The position numbers were made by a program, and so were the translations under genes. 64,000 nucleotides of DNA. Source: Octadecabacter sp. B2R22. Lineage in GTDB: Bacteria; Pseudomonadota; Alphaproteobacteria; Rhodobacterales; Rhodobacteraceae. Under the pieces are notes generated by a model. It was not told where the DNA came from, made no database searches, and saw only the letters and a list, made by a program, of their open reading frames with translations. The DNA is taken from positions 186,001 to 250,000 of the forward strand of contig NZ_JAHKQJ010000002.1 of assembly GCF_018861045.1 (NCBI RefSeq), written 5' to 3'. Shown in pieces: positions 44,226 through 53,816 of the stretch (position 1 is its first letter; every line of letters begins with the position of its first letter).

Positions 44226-45396
44226 CGATAGACACTTGGTTGTTCAAGATGCGCGCCACAGCCAATGCACGCTGGTTGCTGCCGTCAGGACGTAGACGGA
44301 AAGCGCCAGTCGCACCCGCAAAACCGGACGAACGGGTCAGTGAACCGACGGTCAAAGCATCACGGTCGCCAGTCGCTGCCAACGCACCGATGGCTGCGAT
44401 GCCATCATATGCAATGCTCGCCAGTGGGTGCGGGGCTGCGCCGTATGTGCTTTCATAACGGTTGCGGAAGGCGGCTTCGCGGCCAGCGTCGGCCATCGCA
44501 AAGATACCGCCCTGCAAACCCGGAAGTGTTGCGCTTTGGGGGGCAGCGTCCCAACGTGTGATGCCGACCAAAGGTGTGGATGTCGGTGTCAGGCCTTGAT
44601 CATCAAGCGATGTCGCAAGGATCGGCAGACCACCTGCAACATTGTCGGTGACAAAAATAGCTTGTGTGCCGTTGCTGTTGGCTGCACTCGCAATGGAAGG
44701 CGCACGGGCAAAGATGCCTTCTTGGCTAAACGGGTAGGATTCGACTGCGACCAAGTTTGCGCCTGCACTGTTGATAGAAGTCGCAATTGCATCGCGGCCA
44801 ACTGCGCCCGCAAGGTCATCTTGGTGAACGATCATGAATTGGTTCATGCCTTGGCTTCCGGCGTAGCTGACCAAACGGTCAGAGATATTGCCGAATGTGT
44901 TGCCCAAAACAAAGACGTTGCCGCCGGCGATGGCTGAGTTGTTGGAAAATGCCAAAACATTAACGTTGGCAGGGCCTACGGTGACGCCCACTGCATTGGC
45001 GCTGGTCGCATCAAGCGGGCCGAGGATGATTTTTGCACCATCAGCAACAGCAGTCGCCGCCATTTGGCTGGCTTGGCCTGGATCGCGTGCGGTGTTGTAG
45101 ACGCGCAGATCAATCGCGACCCCGTTGAGGTCGGCAATCGCCATGCGCGCCGCGTTTTCAAGGCTGGCCGCAATTGCGCTGGCTTCGGCAGAGCCGGTGC
45201 CGCCTGGCACCAGAAGTGCGACTTGAACGGGGGCGTTTGGGTCGATCTGCTGGCCAGAGTTGCCACCAGCACTTGGAAGAGCGAGATCACACGCCGCCAA
45301 AAACGCCAGTGACGTCAGCGCAAAGACTCGCGCGGCAATTTTGCGGGGGTCCATGGCGCGCAAAGGTGTGGGTAGGCTGGGCAAACGGGCAAACAT
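44185..45396 (-). CDS. Penicillin-binding protein activator (LpoA-like lipoprotein)
   Basis: A 403-residue lipoprotein with lipobox LAAC (Cys36) and a periplasmic-binding-protein-like (Peripla_BP_6) domain, as in the C-terminal half of LpoA. VQVALLVPGGTG starts the fold, ILGPLDATSANAV and AYDGIAAIGALA follow. LpoA activates class A penicillin-binding proteins in enterobacteria; the short alphaproteobacterial version lacks the TPR half. It is divergent from rsmI, matching the conserved rsmI-lpoA-yraN locus. Start 45396 gives a somewhat long signal region; Met15 (45354) is possible. Confidence 0.88.
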   Translation of the reverse strand: MFARLPSLPTPLRAMDPRKIAARVFALTSLAFLAACDLALPSAGGNSGQQIDPNAPVQVALLVPGGTGSAEASAIAASLENAARMAIADLNGVAIDLRVYNTARDPGQASQMAATAVADGAKIILGPLDATSANAVGVTVGPANVNVLAFSNNSAIAGGNVFVLGNTFGNISDRLVSYAGSQGMNQFMIVHQDDLAGAVGRDAIATSINSAGANLVAVESYPFSQEGIFARAPSIASAANSNGTQAIFVTDNVAGGLPILATSLDDQGLTPTSTPLVGITRWDAAPQSATLPGLQGGIFAMADAGREAAFRNRYESTYGAAPHPLASIAYDGIAAIGALAATGDRDALTVGSLTRSSGFAGATGAFRLRPDGSNQRALAVARILNNQVSIVDPAPLAFGRGGS

Positions 45397-45481
45397 GGAT
45401 TATCTCACTTCTTTCTGGTTGCAGGTGTGTCCTGCGACATCTTGGGGCACATCATAAGGCCCTCTCGCGGAGGGTCTAGGT

Positions 45482-46345
45482 ATGAATCATCGCATTATTC
45501 CCCTGTCGGCAGGTCTTTACCTGTGTGCAGTTCCGATCGGCAATGCGAGGGACGTCACCCTGCGCACTTTGGATATCCTCGCCAGCGCTGATGTTATCGC
45601 CGCAGAGGATACGCGGACAGCGCGTAAGTTGATGGAAATTCACGGGATTAGTATCGGTGATCGGCCGATGGTGGCCTATCATGATCACTCTGATCAAAAG
45701 GTTCGCGACCGGATTATGGGGGCCGTGAAGGACGGTAAATCTGTTGCCTATGTTTCAGAAGCCGGTACGCCATTGGTTGCCGATCCGGGCTACAAATTGA
45801 CCGCCGCATTCCGCGACGCAGACCTACCATTGACCGCTGCACCCGGCGCATCGGCTGTTTTGACAGCGCTTACGGTGTCCGGATTACCGAGCGACGCCTT
45901 TTACTTTGTCGGCTTTTTACCAAACACAACCACAGCGCGCTGCACTGCTTTGGAAAAGCTGCGTGATGTCCAGGCTACGTTGGTGCTGTATGAATCACCG
46001 CGCCGCGTTAGTGGTTTATTAGGTGATTTGGTTCAAACCCTAGGAGGCGAACGGCAGGTGGTGATCTGTCGGGAGTTGACGAAAAAGTTTGAGGAAGTGC
46101 TGCGCGGATCAGCGGAGGACCTGATTGGTGAACTTGAAGGTCGCAATCTGAAGGGTGAAGTCGTCGTTTTGATTGAACGCGGCGGTACCGCGCAACTAAG
46201 TGAAGATGATGTGGCGGAAGCCCTTAAAACGGCGCTGAAGACGATGAGAATCAAAGATGCTGCCACTGCTGTGGCAGGGGCCACAGGAATGGCGCGGCGA
46301 GATGTTTATCAATTGGCATTGTCGATGAAAGATGACGAAACATGA
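45482..46345 (+). CDS. rsmI: 16S rRNA (cytidine-2'-O)-methyltransferase RsmI
   Basis: A 287-residue SAM-dependent methyltransferase of the tetrapyrrole methylase fold that modifies C1402 of 16S rRNA. Typical motifs are LYLCAVPIGNARDVTLRTLD, IAAEDTRTARKLM, VSEAGTPLVADPG and FYFVGFLP. It overlaps yraN by four bases and is divergent from the LpoA-like gene. Confidence 0.95.
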   Translation: MNHRIIPLSAGLYLCAVPIGNARDVTLRTLDILASADVIAAEDTRTARKLMEIHGISIGDRPMVAYHDHSDQKVRDRIMGAVKDGKSVAYVSEAGTPLVADPGYKLTAAFRDADLPLTAAPGASAVLTALTVSGLPSDAFYFVGFLPNTTTARCTALEKLRDVQATLVLYESPRRVSGLLGDLVQTLGGERQVVICRELTKKFEEVLRGSAEDLIGELEGRNLKGEVVVLIERGGTAQLSEDDVAEALKTALKTMRIKDAATAVAGATGMARRDVYQLALSMKDDET

Positions 46346-46716
46346 TGCAGGCAAACCAGCAGCGCGGCGCGACATCCTATCATGCGGGCCTCGCTGCCGA
46401 AGATATTGTTGCACAACGGTATACGCGCGCGGGTTATCCGGTTCTGGCAAAACGTTGGCGTGGGTCAGCCGGTGAGATTGATTTGGTTGTGCAAGACGAT
46501 GACGGCATTATCTTTATCGAAGTAAAGAAAAGCCGCAGTCACGCACAGGCCGCGGCTCGTTTGACGCGCCGCCAAATGGACCGGATTTTTGGAGCGGGGT
46601 CTGAATTTCTTGCAACGCAACCGCGCGGGCAATTGACCGACGTGCGCTTTGATGTGGCGTTGGTCGATGGGCAGGGTCATGTAGATGTGATCGAAAATGC
46701 GTTCATGGATGCATGA
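46342..46716 (+). CDS. yraN: UPF0102 (YraN) family protein
   Basis: A 124-residue protein with a PD-(D/E)xK nuclease-like core: GEIDLVVQDDDGIIFIEVKKS holds the Asp, Glu and Lys positions. Function is unproven in any species. It overlaps rsmI (ATGA), and the rsmI-yraN order is conserved widely. No partner is visible. Confidence 0.9.
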   Translation: MMQANQQRGATSYHAGLAAEDIVAQRYTRAGYPVLAKRWRGSAGEIDLVVQDDDGIIFIEVKKSRSHAQAAARLTRRQMDRIFGAGSEFLATQPRGQLTDVRFDVALVDGQGHVDVIENAFMDA

Positions 46717-46777
46717 TCCCATTGCGATTCCGAAAGGCGACGTTCATGTGTTAGGGTAACTTTACGGAGAACGCCTT

Positions 46778-47722
46778 ATGCCCCCCCTCAAAATTGCCTT
46801 TCAGATGGATCCGATCGATGCGATCGATATCAACGCGGACAGCTCGTTTCGTTTGGCTGAAGAAGCCCAAGCTCGTGGGCATTCTTTATTTTACTATACG
46901 CCTGATCAACTTAGTTACCAAGAAGGTCGCGTCATGGCGCGGGGGCAGGACTTGGTCGTGCGCCGTGAGGTGGGCAATCATTTTGACGTGGGCGAGATGC
47001 GCGAACAGGACTTGTCCGAACTTGATGTAATATGGTTGCGCCAAGATCCGCCGTTCGACATGGGCTATATCACAACGACGCATATTCTGGATCGCGTACA
47101 TCCTGATACTTTGGTGGTGAATGACCCGTTTTGGGTCCGCAATTACCCGGAAAAGCTGCTTGTGTTGGATTTTCCTGATTTGACCCCGCCAACCGCGATT
47201 GCGCGTGATCTTGATACGCTCAAAGCCTTTCGCGCTCGCCACAAAGAGGTGATCCTAAAGCCGCTTTACGGCAATGGCGGTGCGGGTGTGTTCAAGTTGA
47301 CTGAACAGGATAGCAACCTCGCGTCGCTGCATGAGCTGTTCAGTGGTATTAACCGCGAACCCTTGATTATGCAGAAGTTTTTGCCTGACGTAAGCGCGGG
47401 TGACAAGCGGGTGATCCTTGTAGATGGGGAACCCGTTGGTGCGATTAACCGTGTTCCAGCCAAGGGTGAGACGCGATCCAATATGCATGTTGGTGGACGC
47501 CCCGAGAAGGTTGGGCTGACGGAGCGTGACCTTGAGATTTGTGCTCGCATCGGGCCGTTGTTGCGCGAAAAGGGCCAAGTCTTTGTCGGGATCGACGTGA
47601 TTGGCGACTACCTGACCGAGATCAACGTAACCTCGCCAACCGGCATTCAAGAACTTGAACGATTTGACGGCGTAAACATTGCGGAAAAGATCTGGGAGGC
47701 GATTGAGGCCAAACTCCCATGA
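46778..47722 (+). CDS. gshB: Glutathione synthetase
   Basis: ATP-dependent ligase joining gamma-glutamylcysteine and glycine, the last step of glutathione synthesis. It has 314 residues, with the N-terminal [24 protein letters not shown]-type ATP-grasp segment [16 protein letters not shown], and [13 protein letters not shown] near the C-terminus. It is followed by an esterase (4-base overlap) and preceded by yraN by 61 bases. Confidence 0.96.
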   Translation: MPPLKIAFQMDPIDAIDINADSSFRLAEEAQARGHSLFYYTPDQLSYQEGRVMARGQDLVVRREVGNHFDVGEMREQDLSELDVIWLRQDPPFDMGYITTTHILDRVHPDTLVVNDPFWVRNYPEKLLVLDFPDLTPPTAIARDLDTLKAFRARHKEVILKPLYGNGGAGVFKLTEQDSNLASLHELFSGINREPLIMQKFLPDVSAGDKRVILVDGEPVGAINRVPAKGETRSNMHVGGRPEKVGLTERDLEICARIGPLLREKGQVFVGIDVIGDYLTEINVTSPTGIQELERFDGVNIAEKIWEAIEAKLP

Positions 47723-48606
47723 CCCCGTCGCGGCGCCTGCGCGTGCTGAAGTTCGGGATGCGCTGGCTGGTCAAGCCGAAGTTGCGTCGAACTGGAACGC
47801 CGGAACGGGCGAACCGAGACTTCGAGCGTGCGGCGCCCTTTTTGTTTCGTAAACCTAAAGGGTTGGCCTCGCAGGATGTTGGTCCTTGTTTGAAGGTAAC
47901 AGTCGGAGAACCCGAACAAGATCGCGCCATTCTTTACCTTCATGGCGGTGCATTTGTGACCGGATCGCGGCGCAGTTACCTGGCACTTGCAGGCCGTTTG
48001 GCGAAACGCACAAGAGCAGTGGTGTATCTGGCGGATTATCCAAAATTGCAGAAGGCGCCTTTTCCAGCGGCGCCCGAGGCGGTTCTGGCGGCGTGGGACT
48101 ATTTGATAGAGCAGGAGTGGCAACCGCATCAAATCGTCATCGCAGGGGATAGTGCGGGCGGCAATCTGGTATTTGGCTTGTTGGCGCGGCTTTTGGCTCG
48201 CGGACAGCGCCCCGCTGGTGTCGCGGCGTTTTCACCTTGGGGCGATCTGACGCTGTCGGGCGAGACGATCACCACGAATGCCAAGGTCGATCCGTTGATT
48301 CCGGTTGGCCGAATTCAAGAGGCTGTCGATCTCTATCTTGATGGAGAGAATCCCCGCGATATCCGTGCAAGTCCGGTGTTTGCCGATTATCCGAACCCGC
48401 CCCCTGTCTTGATTCAAGTGGGTGCGGAAGAGGTATTACTGAGCGATTCAGAAAGGTTAGCAGCGTTAACGGGCGCAACCCTGGAGGTCTGGCCAAGTGT
48501 GCCCCATGTCTGGCAGATATTTGACGGCCGCCTACCCGAAGCCAATGCGGCGATGCGCAAGGCGGCGGCGTTCATTCAGACCTCTTTTGAGAGCGCCAAA
48601 CGATAG
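47719..48606 (+). CDS. Alpha/beta hydrolase (hormone-sensitive lipase type)
   Basis: A 295-residue esterase. The oxyanion-hole motif is [10 protein letters not shown] (near 74-83), the nucleophile [11 protein letters not shown], with acid and histidine in the C-terminal part (SVPHVWQIF). The family includes carboxylesterases of broad specificity. It overlaps gshB by 4 bases and its end overlaps the convergent ComM-like gene by 31 bases. Confidence 0.88.
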   Translation: MTPSRRLRVLKFGMRWLVKPKLRRTGTPERANRDFERAAPFLFRKPKGLASQDVGPCLKVTVGEPEQDRAILYLHGGAFVTGSRRSYLALAGRLAKRTRAVVYLADYPKLQKAPFPAAPEAVLAAWDYLIEQEWQPHQIVIAGDSAGGNLVFGLLARLLARGQRPAGVAAFSPWGDLTLSGETITTNAKVDPLIPVGRIQEAVDLYLDGENPRDIRASPVFADYPNPPPVLIQVGAEEVLLSDSERLAALTGATLEVWPSVPHVWQIFDGRLPEANAAMRKAAAFIQTSFESAKR

Positions 48607-50087
48607 CCTACAGCTTCGGCTACATGGGGTTTTCGCACGTCTGCGGCTCCGTCCAGATCAGCAATCGTACGCGCCACGCGCAAAACGCGGTGGTAGCCGC
48701 GCGCGCTAAGGCCAAAGCGGTCGGCGACTTTCAAAAGCAGGTCTTTGCCTTCGGCGTCAGGCGTCGCGACCTCTTCTAATGCACTGCCTTCGAGGTCGGC
48801 ATTGACCCGCATGGCCGTCCCCGCGAACCGCGCAGTCTGCACGGAGCGACCGGCGGAGACGCGCGCCGCGATGACCTCGGACGGATCGCCTGTTTGGGCC
48901 AGGTCGAGGTCCGAGAGCGCCACGGGCGGCACTTCTATCCGCAGATCGAAACGGTCCATCAGGGGGCCGGAAATGCGCGACATGTATTCTTCGCCGCAAA
49001 TCGGGACGCGGGCGCAGGCGCGGTTCGGGTCCGGTAAATACCCGCATTTACAGGGGTTTGCGGCAGCGATCAGCATGAAGCGACAGGGGTATTTGACGTG
49101 GGCATTCGCACGCGCGACGACGACTTCGCCGGATTCGATGGGTTGGCGCAGGGTCTCGAGAACGGCGCGGGGGTATTCTGGAAACTCGTCCATGAACAAC
49201 ACGCCGTTGTGCGCCAACGAGATTTCCCCCGGCTTGGCGCCGCGCCCACCGCCAACAATCGCCGCCATTGAGGCCGTATGATGGGGTTCGCGAAACGGAC
49301 GCGCGCGGTTGATGCCGCCTTCACTCAGCAACCCTGCAAGAGAATGCACCATTGAGGTTTCCAATGCCTCGGCAGGGCTGAGGGGGGGCAAAATACTGGC
49401 CAGCCGCGCGGCGAGCATGGATTTTCCCGACCCTGGCGTGCCGACCATCAACACATGATGACGGCCAGTCGCTGCGATTTCCAAGGCGCGTTTGGCTTTT
49501 TCTTGTCCCTTAACGTCAGTGAAATTACGCGGGCCAGAGTTTGGCAAAACTTCGCCCGGTTCTGCTGGGGAGAGGGGGGATTGTCCTGTGAAATGTCGCA
49601 CTGCTTCGGCCAAAGAACGCGGCGCGTAGACGGCGGCGGCGTCCACCCAAGCGGCTTCGGGGCCGCAGCTGCGGGGGCAAAATAGAGCTTTGTCTTCGGT
49701 TGCGGCTGTCATCGCGGCGGGCAAGGCGCCCAATACGGGGACCAAGGTTCCGTCGAGCGACAGCTCTCCTAAGGCGACGGTTTCGGATACTTTGTCGTGG
49801 GGGATGACATCCAAGGCGGCGAGCAGGGCCAGTGCGATGGGCAGATCGAAATGGGAGCCTTCTTTGGGCAGGTCGGCGGGCGACAGGTTGATGGTGATTT
49901 TCTTGCTCGGCAGGGCGATCGACAGGGCCGAAAGGGCCGCGCGTACGCGGTCGCGGGCCTCGCTCACGGCTTTGTCGGGCAGTCCGACGATAGAAAATGC
50001 GGGCATGCCGGGGGACGTAGCGCATTGCACTTCGACCAGCCGCGCATCCACGCCTTCAAACGCGACCGTATAGGCACGTGCCACCAT
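48576..50087 (-). CDS. comM: YifB/ComM-type Mg-chelatase-like AAA ATPase
   Basis: A 503-residue AAA+ ATPase: N-terminal Lon-like domain (VEVQCATSPGMPAFSIVGLPDKAV), Walker A GTPGSGKSM near the middle, AHNGVLFMDEFPEY with Walker B, and a cysteine motif NPCKCGY. ComM is a hexameric helicase promoting branch migration in natural transformation; in non-competent bacteria the role is unclear. The ATG at 50087 has an AAGGAGA site. Confidence 0.92.
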   Translation of the reverse strand: MVARAYTVAFEGVDARLVEVQCATSPGMPAFSIVGLPDKAVSEARDRVRAALSALSIALPSKKITINLSPADLPKEGSHFDLPIALALLAALDVIPHDKVSETVALGELSLDGTLVPVLGALPAAMTAATEDKALFCPRSCGPEAAWVDAAAVYAPRSLAEAVRHFTGQSPLSPAEPGEVLPNSGPRNFTDVKGQEKAKRALEIAATGRHHVLMVGTPGSGKSMLAARLASILPPLSPAEALETSMVHSLAGLLSEGGINRARPFREPHHTASMAAIVGGGRGAKPGEISLAHNGVLFMDEFPEYPRAVLETLRQPIESGEVVVARANAHVKYPCRFMLIAAANPCKCGYLPDPNRACARVPICGEEYMSRISGPLMDRFDLRIEVPPVALSDLDLAQTGDPSEVIAARVSAGRSVQTARFAGTAMRVNADLEGSALEEVATPDAEGKDLLLKVADRFGLSARGYHRVLRVARTIADLDGAADVRKPHVAEAVGYRLALSKEV

Positions 50088-50157
50088 GTTTACCGTCTCC
50101 TTAACCTTGGTTAACGGTTTGACAGGTGAGGCGTTTAAGAATGGTTAACGTCGCGAA

Positions 50158-50835
50158 TTAGGGAAACGGAAAAGCGCAGCGTTCCAGTGCCATATCGTAT
50201 TGGGGCAGCTCGGTATCCAACATAAGTCCATCTTTGCGCCATTGCTGCACAGCAGGGTGGGACAGTTGGGCCGTGACATAGGCCTTGGCAGTTTCCGAGA
50301 CGGGCAGATCATAGCCGGCGATGCGGATCGCAACAGGAGCAAAAAAGGCATCCACGAGTCCGTATTCGCCAAATAGAAATGGACCGCTGGACGCGTTGAG
50401 TGCCGAGCTCCAGACCGCATCGATCCGCGAAAGGTCTGCTTTGACAGCCTCGCTGGGGACGAAGCCAAGCCACCCCGTTGCGAGATTCATCGGGCAATCT
50501 CCGCGTAGGGCCGTAAACCCGCTGTGCATTTCCGCGATCAAACTCTGGGCTTGTGCGCGAGCAATTGGATCGGTTGGCAAAAGTCCGCGGTCAGGGAAGG
50601 CATCTGCCAAACCCCAGCAGATCGATAGACTATCTGCCCAGATGCCGCCTTCCGGTGTCCTGACCGTTGGAACGGTCCGGTTGCCGCCGAATTTTGCGAC
50701 ATCATCATAGAAGGAATCGCCATAAAGTAACGTGTCGTGCACGGTGACAGGAATATCGTGGACCGCAAATGGAAGCCAGCCGCGCAGCGACCAACTTGAA
50801 TATAAACGTTGTCCGATCAAAAGGTTATAGGTCAT
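50158..50835 (-). CDS. Glutathione S-transferase family protein
   Basis: A 225-residue GST-like protein. The N-terminal thioredoxin fold begins YNLLIGQRLYSSWSLRGWL, with a serine (SSWS) near the catalytic position, and VPTVRTPEGGIWADSLSICWGLA contains the cis-proline and the ES/DS glutathione-binding pair. The C-terminal helical domain follows. Substrate unknown. Confidence 0.88.
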   Translation of the reverse strand: MTYNLLIGQRLYSSWSLRGWLPFAVHDIPVTVHDTLLYGDSFYDDVAKFGGNRTVPTVRTPEGGIWADSLSICWGLADAFPDRGLLPTDPIARAQAQSLIAEMHSGFTALRGDCPMNLATGWLGFVPSEAVKADLSRIDAVWSSALNASSGPFLFGEYGLVDAFFAPVAIRIAGYDLPVSETAKAYVTAQLSHPAVQQWRKDGLMLDTELPQYDMALERCAFPFP

Positions 50836-50893
50836 GATGGTAGTCTGTCAGATTTGCAATGACCGATCAAATTGCAATTTGTGTGCTTTGGCG

Positions 50894-51469
50894 TCACGGG
50901 ACGTGATTTATGCGGGCAACGCCAGCCGTCGGGCGCATCTGTATTTCGGTGATCGAATAGTTGTCGATCCGGTGAGACAGGGTGCGAAAAGGTGTGATGC
51001 CGGCGGCGCGTTGTACTTGGGATAAGATGGCCCCGAAATGGGCGACGGCGATGATGTCGCGGCGCGGGTGCTCTGCAATGACGGAGTGTATGTCTTGGGT
51101 GACGCGATCGGCCGCAGCATTCCAGCTTTCACCATTCGGCGGAGCAATATCACCAGGTGTTTCCCAATAGGCGCGCGACAGGTCAGGCCATTTTTCGGCA
51201 ACGTCACTAAAGTGCATTCCGTCCCAATCTCCGAAATCGAATTCGCGCAATCCAGCGCGGTGGGGCAATCGGGTGCGCCCGTTTTCAAGTGCGGTCGCGG
51301 TGTCGATTGAGCGGCTCAGGTCGGAGGACACGAGTAAGGCATTCTGAGGCAGGGCAGCGGTCAGTCGCTTGATTTGGGCGGTGTCGCTCAGGTCGGCGGG
51401 TATGTCACGATGGCCGACAAAACTACGCGCATGGGTGGGCGCGTGGCGAACCCAAAAGATGACCGTCAC
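50894..51469 (-). CDS. Histidine phosphatase (CobC/alpha-ribazole phosphatase-like)
   Basis: A 191-residue histidine phosphatase: RHAPTHARSF at residues 8-17 holds the phosphorylated histidine and VAHFGAILSQ the second histidine. Because it overlaps the adenosylcobinamide kinase by four bases (GTGA), the best assignment is alpha-ribazole-5'-phosphate phosphatase for cobalamin assembly. The family is broad, so certainty is moderate. Confidence 0.8.
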   Translation of the reverse strand: MTVIFWVRHAPTHARSFVGHRDIPADLSDTAQIKRLTAALPQNALLVSSDLSRSIDTATALENGRTRLPHRAGLREFDFGDWDGMHFSDVAEKWPDLSRAYWETPGDIAPPNGESWNAAADRVTQDIHSVIAEHPRRDIIAVAHFGAILSQVQRAAGITPFRTLSHRIDNYSITEIQMRPTAGVARINHVP

Positions 51470-52005
51470 GGTAATGTTCCCTTCAGAACTTGAGGCAGCC
51501 CGGCGATCACCTGCACCACCAACCCCGCTTGTGCGGCGAGCCGTTGGTTGAGCCGCCCTTGCGCATTTCGGAACTGCCGCGAGAGCGCGTTGTCTGGCAC
51601 GATGCCGTTACCGACCTCGTTTGAGACCACGACGATTTGGGCGTGGCAGGCGGTGAGGGCTGTCATCAGCGCCGTCATGGCAGTGTCGAGATCTTGATCG
51701 GCCAAGAGGACATTCGACAGCCAAAGGGTGGCACAATCTAGGAGCACGATTTCGTCTGGCGTCCGTTCGGAAAGCGCAGGCCCTAAATCGAGGTGGGCCT
51801 CGATTGTTAACCAATTTTCCCCCCGTTGCAGGCGGTGGGTCTTAATCTTGTCCCGCATTTCATCGTCAAAAGCCTGTGCCGTGGCGATGTAGGTTTTCGG
51901 CTTACCCGCTTGAAAACACAGGCTTTCCGCAAAGCCTGATTTACCAGACGCGGCACCCCCTAGGACAAGTGTGATATCGGGTAAGGACACAGGCAATGCT
52001 TTCAT
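51466..52005 (-). CDS. cobP: Adenosylcobinamide kinase / guanylyltransferase
   Basis: Bifunctional enzyme (CobP/CobU) of cobalamin nucleotide-loop assembly, 179 residues. The P-loop GGAASGKSGFAE is near 16-27, followed by ETYIATA-like KTYIATAQAFD with the guanylylated-histidine region RLQRGENW. It supplies GDP-cobinamide and so supports the B12-dependent mutase of this window. The histidine phosphatase follows in the same unit. Confidence 0.92.
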   Translation of the reverse strand: MKALPVSLPDITLVLGGAASGKSGFAESLCFQAGKPKTYIATAQAFDDEMRDKIKTHRLQRGENWLTIEAHLDLGPALSERTPDEIVLLDCATLWLSNVLLADQDLDTAMTALMTALTACHAQIVVVSNEVGNGIVPDNALSRQFRNAQGRLNQRLAAQAGLVVQVIAGLPQVLKGTLP

Positions 52006-52163
52006 TCGGTCTCAGCTTTGGACACAGCTAACCAGAACAGGCGAAAAAGCAAAGTGTTGTCCGGTTAGGAGAGCGTTGCAAGCCGCACGTCTAACCCTTC
52101 GTTTCTGCTGGTTCTTTTGAGACCCAGAGCCTAATCTTTGCCCGTAAATTGAAGGGCAGGCAT

Positions 52164-53360
52164 ATGGCTGACACGCACGGCAAGAAAATATTGCTTATCA
52201 TTGGCGGCGGGATTGCGGCGTTCAAATCACTGGATTTGATCCGTCGTCTGCGTGAACGCGGCCATGTGGTGACTCCTGTTTTGACGAAGGCAGCGGCAGA
52301 ATTTGTGACTCCGCTTAGCGTGTCAGCGCTGGCGGGTGAGAAAGTCTATCAGGATTTGTTCGATCTCAACGATGAGGCCGAGATGGGCCATATCGAGCTA
52401 AGTCGCGCTGCCGATCTGGTTGTGGTTGCCCCTGCGACGGCGGACCTGATGGGCAAGATGGCGGCTGGGTTGGCCAATGATCTGGCGTCGACGTTGCTGA
52501 TGGCGACGGACAAACGAGTGTTGATTGCGCCCTCGATGAACGTTCGGATGTGGGATCATCCTGCGACGCAGCGCAATTTGTCGACTTTGCTGGGGGATGG
52601 TATTTTGACGTCAGGACCCAATGAGGGCGATATGGCCTGTGGTGAATTTGGTTTTGGCCGCATGGCCGAACCGATGGAGATTGTTGGCGCGATCGAAGCG
52701 GCGGTGAATGATGGCCCGCTTAAAGGCAAGCATATTCTGGTGACGTCTGGCCCGACCCATGAGCCGATTGACCCCGTGCGCTACATCGCAAACAGGTCTT
52801 CGGGGGCGCAGGGGGCTGCGATTGCACGCGCACTTTTGGCGCTTGGGGCGCGGGTGACGTTTGTCAGCGGACCAGCGGATGTGCCGGCTCCGATGGGGGT
52901 GGATTTGGTCGCGGTCGAAACGGCGGCTGAGATGCTGGCCGCAGTTGAAAGCGCGAAGGACGTTGATGCAGGCATTTTTGCCGCTGCCGTTGCGGATTGG
53001 CGGGTGGCCAGCGCGTCAGACGAAAAGATTAAGAAAGACGGCAACGGGCTGCCTGTGCTGGAGTTTGCGGAAAACCCAGACATTCTGGCTCAGTTTTGTG
53101 CTTCGGCGACGCGCCCGAAATTGGTTGTCGGTTTTGCTGCCGAAACACAAAATGTGATCGAGAACGCGACCGCCAAACGTAAGCGGAAAGGGTGCGATTG
53201 GATCGTTGCCAATGACGTTTCCCCCGTGACGGGTATCATGGGCGGATCAGAAAACGACGTGACCCTGATTACCGCAGACGGAGCCGAAGATTGGCCGCGA
53301 ATGGGCAAGGATCAAGTGTCTCAAAAGCTGGCGGAAAAGATTGCCGAGGCTTTGAGCTGA
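52164..53360 (+). CDS. coaBC: Phosphopantothenoylcysteine decarboxylase / synthase
   Basis: Bifunctional coenzyme A enzyme (398 residues). N-terminal CoaC flavoprotein: [27 protein letters not shown] and catalytic cysteine in [12 protein letters not shown]-terminal Coa[20 protein letters not shown] and the CTP-binding region. ATG at 52164 has a GGGCAGG site; a TTG at 52149 is unlikely. The stop shares one base with the dut start. Confidence 0.96.
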   Translation: MADTHGKKILLIIGGGIAAFKSLDLIRRLRERGHVVTPVLTKAAAEFVTPLSVSALAGEKVYQDLFDLNDEAEMGHIELSRAADLVVVAPATADLMGKMAAGLANDLASTLLMATDKRVLIAPSMNVRMWDHPATQRNLSTLLGDGILTSGPNEGDMACGEFGFGRMAEPMEIVGAIEAAVNDGPLKGKHILVTSGPTHEPIDPVRYIANRSSGAQGAAIARALLALGARVTFVSGPADVPAPMGVDLVAVETAAEMLAAVESAKDVDAGIFAAAVADWRVASASDEKIKKDGNGLPVLEFAENPDILAQFCASATRPKLVVGFAAETQNVIENATAKRKRKGCDWIVANDVSPVTGIMGGSENDVTLITADGAEDWPRMGKDQVSQKLAEKIAEALS

Positions 53361-53812
53361 TGGTCGCGATCCGGATTGAATGGCTGGAGGGCGCGGACCA
53401 GAGCCTTGGCTTGCCTGTCTATGCGACTGCAGGCGCGGCAGGGGCAGACGTGCGAGCAAATTTTGAGGGTGGCCAAGGGGTTACGCTAGATGCGGGCGCA
53501 CGGCTATTGATCCCGACCGGGCTGCGCATCGCAATTCCAAGCGGGTTTGAAGTGCAGGTTCGGCCACGGTCTGGGCTTGCTCTGAAGCACGGGATTACAT
53601 TGCCAAACAGCCCAGGAACGATCGACAGTGACTATCGCGGGCCATTGGGGGTCATCGTGCAGAATGGCGGATCGGAGCCGTTTGAGGTCACCCATGGAAT
53701 GCGAATCGCTCAGCTGGTGGTCGCGCCTGTGGTGCAGGCCCGTTTTGAGGTCGCCAGTTTGGACGATACAGTTCGTGGATCTGGCGGGTTCGGATCGACG
53801 GGGACGGGTTGA
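53360..53812 (+). CDS. dut: dUTP diphosphatase
   Basis: Trimeric dUTPase (150 residues) keeping uracil out of DNA. All five motifs are visible: [46 protein letters not shown] and C-terminal [10 protein letters not shown]. The ATG overlaps the coaBC stop (TGATG). The coaBC-dut pair is conserved across proteobacteria. Confidence 0.97.
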   Translation: MVAIRIEWLEGADQSLGLPVYATAGAAGADVRANFEGGQGVTLDAGARLLIPTGLRIAIPSGFEVQVRPRSGLALKHGITLPNSPGTIDSDYRGPLGVIVQNGGSEPFEVTHGMRIAQLVVAPVVQARFEVASLDDTVRGSGGFGSTGTG

Positions 53813-53816
53813 CGCG

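Noticed and set aside
50101-50117. TTAACC/GGTTAA repeats near the ComM-like gene as CtrA sites
   Set aside because: Spacing between TTAA boxes is six bases, not the seven required, and the repeat overlaps the gene's leader by chance.
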